From: Euprymna scolopes
Lineage: Eukaryota > Mollusca > Cephalopoda > Sepiida > Sepiolidae
Assembly: GCA_024364805.1 (NCBI GenBank)
Contig: CM044523.1
Location: forward strand, 59,361,183 to 59,396,999
Direction: 5' to 3'
DNA: 35,817 bases
Under the pieces are notes generated by a model. The model was not told where the DNA came from and made no database searches. It saw only the letters and a program-made list of their open reading frames with translations. Numbering within the stretch: position 1 is the stretch's first letter; each line of letters opens with the position of its first letter. A program made the position numbers and the translations under genes. Below, piece after piece: positions 30,081-35,817 of this stretch.

Positions 30081-30675
30081 ATTTTTTTTTTACTTGGGTG
30101 TTACCACTTATCAAGGCCCGAAGGCTACTCGAGGATAAGGGTTAATGAATGTAAGGTGGTAATGTAATAATTGTTAATGGTTTAAACTGGGTAGAATTTG
30201 ATTATTTATGGGGACGGCTCAACATGAACTTGTTTACATTAGATGTGAAGGCTACCATGTTATATTCAACTGAGAAGCAGGCCAGCAGAACAGTGTTTTA
30301 CAGGCATGCGGTTCTGGGAAAGAAGTCTTGTTCATGAAATCTACATTTAGATTTAAGCACAGATAGAGAGTCGGGGGGGGGGATCATATATATAGTGATT
30401 ATAGCTAGTCGAGTGTTTTTTTTTTGTGAAAATTTGGCAAAAGGGGGACCATAAATTGAAGTTCAATCAAACACTTGCCATGAAAATAATGATAGCGCAG
30501 AGACAGGCTCGCGTTGTCTTTTGTGGGAAAGAGGCTTTAGGGGGGGAAAAAAAAAGGGCATCACCTACTAGGTTTTGAACTTTGAGGCTGGATAGGGCCC
30601 AACGAGCAGCTCCTGTCCAGATGTGGTAAAAGTACTCCCTTTTAGGGCGTACCTGGCTTTTAGGGATAGAGGACA
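30081..30675 (-). mobile_element. Jockey/CR1-type LINE family 1, 3' third, decayed
   Basis: T run at 30082-30091 = A tail. The minus strand gives IPKSQVRPKREYFYHIWTGA, ARWALSSLKVQNLVGDALFF and the later tail, with a 3' UTR ending CCTTGATAAGTGGTAACACC. More diverged than the copies at 8010 and 24789, and truncated at about 30675. Confidence 0.85.
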
Positions 30676-30901
30676 TGCTCCTGTTCAAGATCCTGTTTGT
30701 TATTCAATGGCAACACTTCAACAAACACACACACAAAAATCTATCATGAAAGAAACAGATTTTATATATTAGAATAGTTTACCTGTGATAATTACCTCCC
30801 CTTCTGCTACAAAATGCACAACCAAATATAAGACCCTAAAGTTTCTTCCATTGCACTTGCAAAATATGATTTCGAGCAAAACAACTTAGAAACCAAGCAC
30901 T

Positions 30902-31088
30902 ATAATCAGTACAGATGTGACAACAGCATATTCTTTTCATTCTTTTGACTCTCAAGTATATATCCGACACAGTCAATCAACCGAGAACCACATCAGTCTA
31001 TATAAAAACATATCAGATATTAACGGATATATACTCAAGAGTCAAAACAATGAAAAGAATATGCTGTTGTCACAGCCCTAATAATCAG
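30902..31088. mobile_element. hAT-like MITE, copy 1, with 8-bp target duplication
   Basis: The element spans 30910-31080 (171 bp). The right end reads TAGGGCTGTGACAACAGCAT on the minus strand, and the left end TACAGATGTGACAACAGCAT. Inverted arms run about 56 bp with around 6 mismatches, ending in GTATATATCC. Flanking ATAATCAG at 30902-30909 and 31081-31088 is a perfect 8-bp target duplication, typical of hAT transposons. No transposase; it would depend on one elsewhere. Confidence 0.88.
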
Positions 31089-31646
31089 CAAAGTGAATAG
31101 CTTTTCGACAAACCTGTCTAATAAAAGTGCAACGGACTTAAATCAGAATTACATTGTGAAATACATAAGTAAAATTAAAAGTAAATGAACCAAAAATTAA
31201 TTTTATAACTTGTCCTAAATTTTAGGAATGTCATGAATTTATATAAAGCTGTCTTTTGTATATTAGATCCACTAAAAATTCATTATATGATACGAGATGA
31301 GATGGTAGTATTAAAAAAAAATTAAGACTTCCATTTTTAAACATAATTACGACTAGGAAATGCTGGAGAAAAAAAACACTTAGATCAGTTTCAGAAACAA
31401 AAATATCTCATGACAAGCTTCCTCAAAAATTACAAAACTGCTGTTATATATATATATACACATATATATACTTTTTATTTGTTTTACATAAGTATTAACA
31501 TCTCGTTCACTTTATCCTTGTACATGCTAATAAAGGCGATCCAATTAAGTTGTTTGAAATCTTTGAATCTATTACCGCTCAAGCCTTTGTATAAGCAATA
31601 TCGCCTGAAGAGGTCTCTAGTGACTTGAAACTGAATGACCGAAACA
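31089..31646. other. No gene; short (TA)n
   Basis: AT-rich with a (TA)n run at about 31445-31470. The frame at 31410-31628 has no motif. Confidence 0.5.
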
Positions 31647-31741
31647 TGCTATGAATGTGTAGCAACATAATGTTTATGTAAAACGAATAAAAAATATATC
31701 TTGCTCTACTTTGGTATCGAGCACTCTTGTATTAAACTTGT
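31647..31741. repeat. Dispersed repeat, copy 2 (mate at 500-611)
   Basis: aacatgctatgaatgtgtag, caacataatg, cttgctctactttggtat and cgagcactcttgtattaa match 500-611 in order. Confidence 0.65.
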
Positions 31742-31975
31742 TAAAACTTCATTAGTTATTTTACTACTGGAAAATATTAACCTGGAATTTATATATAATT
31801 CTTTAAAATGGTATAATTTTTTTTATACCTAGAGACTCACAATATCGCGCGCACCAAATTTGAAAAACACCAACATTTTTTTGTGTAAAAAAATAAAGCC
31901 GCGTTCACCAAAATTAGTGACATATCTTGAAGTAACCTGTGAAAAAAAGTATTAAAGACACAAGAAAAAGAATTA

Positions 31976-32556
31976 TCTATATATATAAAAACGAAAATGT
32001 ATGTATGTATGTACGCTTTTCCTCGATGTCCACAAAAGGCTTCTTTCAGAGAAGCGCTCGCTCGGTTCACAACTTCTTAAAACTTTTTATATCATCTATA
32101 AATTGTAATATCTCACAGTTAACCACGGAGCTCGCCTGTCTATTTAATTTTATTGACTTTCAAACGTTAATTATTCCACATTTCCCGCATCGGCACGCGT
32201 TACATTCGGTTTTCGGTATAAAAAAAAGCGAAACTCGACTCTAATCACAGGCCCAGAGCCAGAGAACCAAGTAACGTTTGGTCAATGTCGACTTCGTCAT
32301 ATCAGAAGGGGGAGCAGGTTTTTAAAAACAAACAAACCCATTTATTGACCTCATTAAAAACTGTCCTGCACAAAATGCTAACTGCTGAATACCTATCGCC
32401 GTCACGTCAATCAAAAACGTGCACCTGTTGTTTTTTTTTTCACACTTTACTATTTTCCAACTGCGCGTCGTAAAGGCTTTTTTTTTTCACGGGCAACTGT
32501 TTTTTTTTTCACACACACCTACAAACACCCGAGCAACGCCGGGTACCCCTCGCTAG
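31976..32556 (+). mobile_element. Non-autonomous Helitron, 581 bp, both ends present
   Basis: Starts A|TCTATATATATAAAAACGAA, then (ATGT)n. Ends CCCGAGCAACGCCGGGTACC, CCTCG and CTAG (32553-32556)|T, with A and T as flanks, matching insertion between A and T. The interior carries tttttttttttcacacac-like stretches near the 3' end and no Rep/helicase frame. Its 3' border was later duplicated by the structured insert that follows, which dates that insert as younger. Confidence 0.88.
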
Positions 32557-32560
32557 TATA
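32544..32560. repeat. 17-bp target duplication, left copy
   Basis: TACCCCTCGCTAGTATA, identical to 32941-32957. It comprises the last bases of the Helitron plus four flanking bases. Confidence 0.92.
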
Positions 32561-32940
32561 CCCCATTAAAACACTCTTTTGATGGGATGTCTCCTAGCGG
32601 CTTCGGCTGCAGGGAGACAGGGTAGTACATGTCAAGGATTCGTCACTTGACACTCAGCCCAACAGGTGAGGGGCCGGGAACCGGCCCAGCACCTGTTGGA
32701 CCGAGGTACACCGCCTGGGTAATACCTAGGAGGTCCACCCTCCCAAGCCTTGCCACCGGGCTTTCCGGTGGGGCAAGTTTATTGCTTGCTGCCTGAAGCG
32801 CCCCGACCAGAGAATGCCGACGGGGTTACTCAGGCAATTTTTAAAATTGCAGGAGTGCCCCTCCTTTAGGGGAGCCTGCGTGTATCCCACTTTCCAGGCC
32901 TTGTGCCAAATATTGCCGATGTGGGCGGCAATTAAATATA
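32561..32940. mobile_element. 380-bp GC-rich structured retroposon-like insert
   Basis: Between perfect 17-bp direct repeats lies GC-rich sequence made of consecutive hairpins: 32588-32619 (TGTCTCC...GGAGACA, apical UUCG tetraloop); 32631-32651 (GTCAAG/CTTGAC); 32659-32699 (CCAACAGGTG/CACCTGTTGG, 10 bp, inside it GGGCCGG-GAA-CCGGCCC); 32710-32734; 32749-32777 (CTTGCCACCGG...); 32790-32836 (TGCCTGA/TCAGGCA with inner CCCCG/CGGGG); 32849-32879 (GCAGG/CCTGC, inner CCCCT/AGGGG); 32912-32932 (ATTGCCG/CGGCAAT). The end is aattaaata. No long frame and no pol III boxes. Probably a retroposed structured RNA, or the fused 5' and 3' ends of a LINE. Family not recognised. Confidence 0.75.
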
Positions 32941-32957
32941 TACCCCTCGCTAGTATA
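32941..32957. repeat. 17-bp target duplication, right copy
   Basis: TACCCCTCGCTAGTATA, identical to 32544-32560. It is followed by tctataaagc, the presumed original flank of the Helitron. Confidence 0.92.
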
Positions 32958-33194
32958 TCTATAAAGCAAAAACATTAAATTTTATTTAAATTAAAACTTT
33001 ATCAAAATAACCCAAAAATTAAACGAGATATCGCAAGTTGAAGTTAAAGGAAATTTAACTTTATTTATCAGTTTTCGCATCCTATTCTAGTTTGGGATAC
33101 CTTATCTTTGGTTAAATATTTAGAGATTTATTAAGAATTTGAATCTGTACTTGTATCAGAATCAGGAAAAAGATTAGAATCGTCCCATCGCTAA

Positions 33195-33315
33195 TTCTTA
33201 GTATCGGCCACACACACCGAGGATTTAACCTTCAACCTCCAAAAAACTGAACCCTTAAAAATAATTATTACTTAGCACTTTATCTGCTGCGCTACCAGTC
33301 CATGTATTCAGTTCG
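33195..33315 (-). mobile_element. tRNA-derived SINE head (minus)
   Basis: On the minus strand: TGGTAGCGCAGCAGATAAAG (A-box-like, about 33274-33293 plus), then after an enlarged middle GGTTGAAGGTTAAATCCTCG (B-box-like). It is divergently joined to a plus-strand 3' module that starts near 33335. Confidence 0.55.
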
Positions 33316-33334
33316 AAATTCTGTACAGATTTTT

Positions 33335-33440
33335 TGATTCGATGAAATGCATCTAAAGAAGTCGGAGGTTATATCAGTTGAAACATAGCATAAGATGAGA
33401 ACAATAGTCCTTATAATCCAAATTATCAATCCTTATCTAA
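33335..33440 (+). repeat. Dispersed 3' module with poly(A)
   Basis: gatgaaatgcatctaaagaa, gtcggaggttatatcag, ttgaaacatagcataagatg, agaacaatagtcc and aatccaaattatcaatcc match the 3' part of the SINE at 21726, ending near a poly(A) run at 33440-33452. Confidence 0.65.
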
Positions 33441-33452
33441 AAAAAAAAAAAT

Positions 33453-33500
33453 CCAGAAATATGCCTTGTTAAGAGCAAAACTAAACAAAAATAAAATATT
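33453..33500 (+). mobile_element. Extreme 3' tip of LINE family 2
   Basis: gaaatatgccttgttaagag, then an A-rich end, matches the last bases before the A tail of the copies at 19401 and 28470. About 45 bp only, so an extremely 5'-truncated insertion or a SINE borrowing the LINE tail. Confidence 0.5.
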
Positions 33501-33614
33501 ATGGACATGTAATAATTATTCATGTGGTTTGCATGTATGCGTATTGTACAGCACTAAAAATAGTAATGCATAAACACCATGTATTGTGTAGGCGTATCTG
33601 AAAATATGCTAATG

Positions 33615-34191
33615 AGAAAAAGGAAAAAAAGAAAAAGGGAAAAGAAAAACAAAGAAAAAGAAACAAAGAAAAAGAAAAAAGAAAAAAGAGGGAAGAAAAA
33701 AAAAGTAAAAGAGAGAAAAAAGAAAAAGAAAAGAAAGAAAAAGAACAAGAAAGAAAAAAGAACAAGAAAAAAAACAAGAAAAAAGAACAAGAAAAAAGAA
33801 CAAGAAAAAAGAACAAGAAAAAAGAACAAGAAAAAAGAACAAGAAAAAAGAACAAGAAAGAAAAAAGAACAAGAAAAAAAGAACAAAAAAAAGAAGAAAA
33901 AAGAAAAATGAAAAAGAACAAGAAAAATGAAAAAAGAAAAAAAAAAGAAAAGAAAAAAGAAAAAAGAAAAGAAAAAAGAAAAAAGAAAAGAAAAGAAAGA
34001 AAAGAGAAAAGAGAAAGAGAAAGAAAAGAAAAAAGAAAGAAAAGAGAAAGAAAAGAAAAGAGAAAGAAAAGAAAAAGAGAAAAAAGAAAAAGAGAAAGAA
34101 AAGAAAAAGAGAAAGAAAAGAAAAAGAGAAAGAAAAGAAAAAGAGAAAGAAAAAAGAGAAAGAAAAGAAAAAAAGAAAGAATCTCAAAAAG
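33615..34191. repeat. Polypurine tract, about 575 bp
   Basis: Almost uninterrupted purines, (GA1-6)n, with a central sub-array of AAAAAAGAACAAG-type units (about 33740-33895) and an AAGAGAAAG-type array after 34000. Long lysine/glutamate (plus) and phenylalanine/serine (minus) frames are translations of the repeat. Capable of triplex (H-DNA) formation in principle. Confidence 0.97.
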
Positions 34192-34454
34192 CAAAAAAAC
34201 AACCAAGTTATTCATGCAGAAAAGACAGATTGATGAATGAATACACAACATCTCCCATTGTGAATGATTTCATTCCACAGAGAAACATTTTTTTTTTAAT
34301 CAAATTACTCAAAATATGATAAAACAAACTCATAACTGTTTCGGCAGAGTTAGAAAAACAAAAAGCAAAAGTTTGTGGAACTAAAATAAATTTAGTTTGA
34401 TTCAATTTATTGATAACTTTCTACCTGACGTTGCCCGGGAATAAAAATAAAATA
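34192..34454. other. No gene; weak Helitron-tail trace
   Basis: At 34420-34442, ctacctgacgttgcccggga resembles a minus-strand Helitron 3' hairpin, but neither CTAG nor the body is preserved. Confidence 0.35.
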
Positions 34455-34690
34455 CTTATGTCTTTGAATTTTTTACTCAATGATTTGAAAATCACTCTTT
34501 CTCGTGTCTTTAGATCGTAAGGCGTGTGAAACTGATCTTAGCTCTGCTATATTAATAATAAATTTAAAAAAAACTGCTCTGCTGAGCTAGCCCCTGTTCT
34601 CCACAACAAATACTTGTTGAATCTTGGTTCCCTGATAAAATTGCCTCTGTGAGAGCAATATTCAAGAATTCAGTCTCCTTGTTGGGGGAG
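34455..34690 (+). mobile_element. LINE family 2 RT-upstream fragment, duplicated copy
   Basis: ctgagctagcccctgttctc, cacaacaaatacttgttgaa, attgcctctgtgagagcaat and attcaagaattc correspond to the same blocks at 34866-34970. Translation gives ELAPVLHNKYL, like the region before the NYRPISLL motif in Jockey/CR1 RTs. Upstream, atttgaaaatcactc and gcgtgtgaaactgatct also match 34725-34800, so the whole roughly 260-bp block is doubled. Confidence 0.7.
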
Positions 34691-34699
34691 GGGGGGATT

Positions 34700-35582
34700 A
34701 TGTTTTAAAAATTTATTTTTCAGCATTTGAAAATCAGTCCGCCTATCTTAGATATGATAGAAAATTTAAAAACCTCCAAAGCATGTGAAATTATTTTTAT
34801 TGCTGCTATACTGCTAAAAAAAAAAAAAAGAAAAAAAAGAAAAAAAAAGAAAGAAAAAATGCTCTATTGAGCTAGTCCCTGTTCTCTACAACAAATGCTT
34901 GTCGAATTTTGCTTCTCCAATAGCTTAAAAAAAATGCCTCTGTGGTACCAATATTCAGGAATTCTGATGAAAGAACCGATTCGTTTAATTATTGCCCCAT
35001 TAGTCTCCTCCTCCTCTCAGCCTAAATCTGAGTCATTAATAGGGCTATGACAACAGCATATTCTTGTCACTGCTTTGACCCTCGAGTATATATCCGACAC
35101 AGTTAATCAACCGAAAACCTCATCACTATATAACAGCACATAAGATACACGGATACACACTCGAGAGTCAAAACAATGAAAAGAATATGCTGCTGTCATA
35201 GCCCTAATCATTAATCAAGGAAGCATTAGTTAACCACGTTGTAAATGTTAAACTTCTTTCTGACCGACAGTATGAATTTAGGTAAGCATGTTATATCACA
35301 GATATTTTAACAGTGCATTCACCATACACTGGATAAGGCAGGGGAAACTAGTGTGATAGTTCTTGATATAGCCAGAGTCTTTAAAAAGGTTTGGCATGAA
35401 GATCTTATGAAAATTGAATCATATGATCTTATTGGATGCATATTCATTATAATCAGCATCTTCTCTGACAAAGGAAGGATCCAGGTTGTCCTCGATGGCC
35501 GTATGTCTCAACAACATGATATTCATGTGCATGTGCCTTAGGGGTCAATCTTTGGACCTTTATTATTCCTTATATTAACAAC
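34700..35582 (+). mobile_element. LINE family 2 RT fragment, interrupted by a MITE
   Basis: Translation pieces in order: ELVPVLYNKCLSNFASPIA, FNYCPISLL (RT motif 1), then the MITE at 35040-35206, then ESLIKEALVNHVVNVKLLSD and RQYEFR, VIVLDIARVFKKVWHEDLMK (motif A, catalytic aspartate in LDIARVF), DKGRIQVVLDGRMSQQHDI, and the GSI-FGPLLFLIL block, stopping before YADD at a Helitron end. In-frame stops occur and the A tail is lost. It overlaps the 19401 copy only at its 3' side. Confidence 0.85.
35032..35214. mobile_element. hAT-like MITE, copy 2, inside the LINE
   Basis: The element spans 35040-35206 (167 bp). Both ends begin TAGGGCTATGAC, with inverted arms of about 56 bp and around 7 mismatches. 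The flanks GTCATTAA (35032-35039) and ATCATTAA (35207-35214) are an 8-bp target duplication with one difference. Removing it restores the continuous LINE reading ESLIKEA, confirming insertion into the LINE. Confidence 0.88.
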
Positions 35583-35640
35583 CTAGCCTGGTTGCCCAGC
35601 ATTGCCCGGGTCGTGTCCATTGTCTCTAGAGATTAAATGG
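35583..35640 (-). mobile_element. Helitron-type 3' end (minus), abutting the LINE
   Basis: On the minus strand: CACGACCCGGGCAATGCTGG, GCAACCAGG and CTAG (plus 35583-35586). The hairpin CCCGGGCAATGCTGGG is well kept, but the flank on the LINE side is G rather than T. The LINE frame is cut exactly here. Confidence 0.55.
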
Positions 35641-35817
35641 AGGCATCGATTTGTCTATGGCATTCAACTTTCCTTCCATTTCTGAAGCATTCAGTCTTTA
35701 AAATTTTTTTATATAATATTATAAAATCTATATCAAAGATATATAATGTAAATAAAAAAAGAGAGCTAGATTAACAACTGCTGAATAATTGTCAATTTTT
35801 AACATATATATATATAT
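35641..35817. other. No gene; ends in (AT)n
   Basis: AT-rich. The last roughly 15 bases are an (AT)n run cut by the window edge. Confidence 0.6.

Noticed and set aside
33520-34319. Long phenylalanine/serine-rich (minus) and lysine/glutamate-rich (plus) open frames, up to 243 codons
   Set aside because: They are translations of the polypurine tract; all frames are open because the repeat lacks stop-forming words, and no domain is present.

Overview
This window looks like intergenic or intronic DNA from a large, AT-rich, repeat-laden animal genome. The best guess is a mollusc, probably a cephalopod such as an octopus. That is inferred from the overall texture: dense (TA)n, (CA)n and poly(A) tracts, decayed Jockey/CR1-type LINEs, tRNA-derived SINE pieces, Helitron ends and small inverted-repeat elements. 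No complete host protein-coding gene can be supported. There is one assembly gap (12948-13786) next to a (TA)n tract.

Layout. 1-2480: simple repeats, one Helitron end, dispersed repeats and a perfect 16-bp hairpin. 2485-4485: a SINE, then an RTE-like LINE piece (minus) inserted with a 14-bp target duplication at the edge of an older LINE 3' end (plus), then a tRNA-like/Helitron-tail element. 5514-6218: an inverted-repeat element. 6660-8700: degenerate tandem repeats, an 86-bp duplication and a LINE 3' end (minus). 9604-11200: a three-unit repeat, two units of which carry an identical-length 46-bp segment with good splice borders. 11867-12072: a 5S rRNA-like sequence and a dispersed repeat. 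14442-16515: Helitron-like pieces and a second RTE-like LINE remnant. 18250-20865: a SINE and three LINE pieces from two families. 21726-23706: a SINE, a 12-copy 40-bp satellite and a second 5S-like fragment. 24686-25935: a Helitron tail interrupted by the longest LINE copy, which keeps GVPQG and YADD motifs. 26406-28266: an inverted-repeat transposon and three Helitron-type ends in a row. 28470-31080: LINE pieces and a hAT-like MITE. 31976-32957: a whole-looking short Helitron whose 3' end was hit by a 380-bp GC-rich, strongly structured insert. 33185-35640: a SINE, a 570-bp polypurine tract, and a LINE reverse-transcriptase remnant interrupted by a second MITE and ended by a Helitron piece.

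Nothing here acts together as a pathway; the interest lies in the layered insertions. The strongest candidate for something undescribed is the 380-bp insert at 32561-32940. It is flanked by a perfect 17-bp direct repeat, is GC-rich against an AT-rich background, and is built from about eight consecutive hairpins, which suggests a retroposed structured RNA. Secondary leads are the tRNA-like/Helitron-tail composite family, the duplicated putative exon, and the hAT-like MITE with 8-bp target duplications. All family names come from motifs read by eye; no database search was run.
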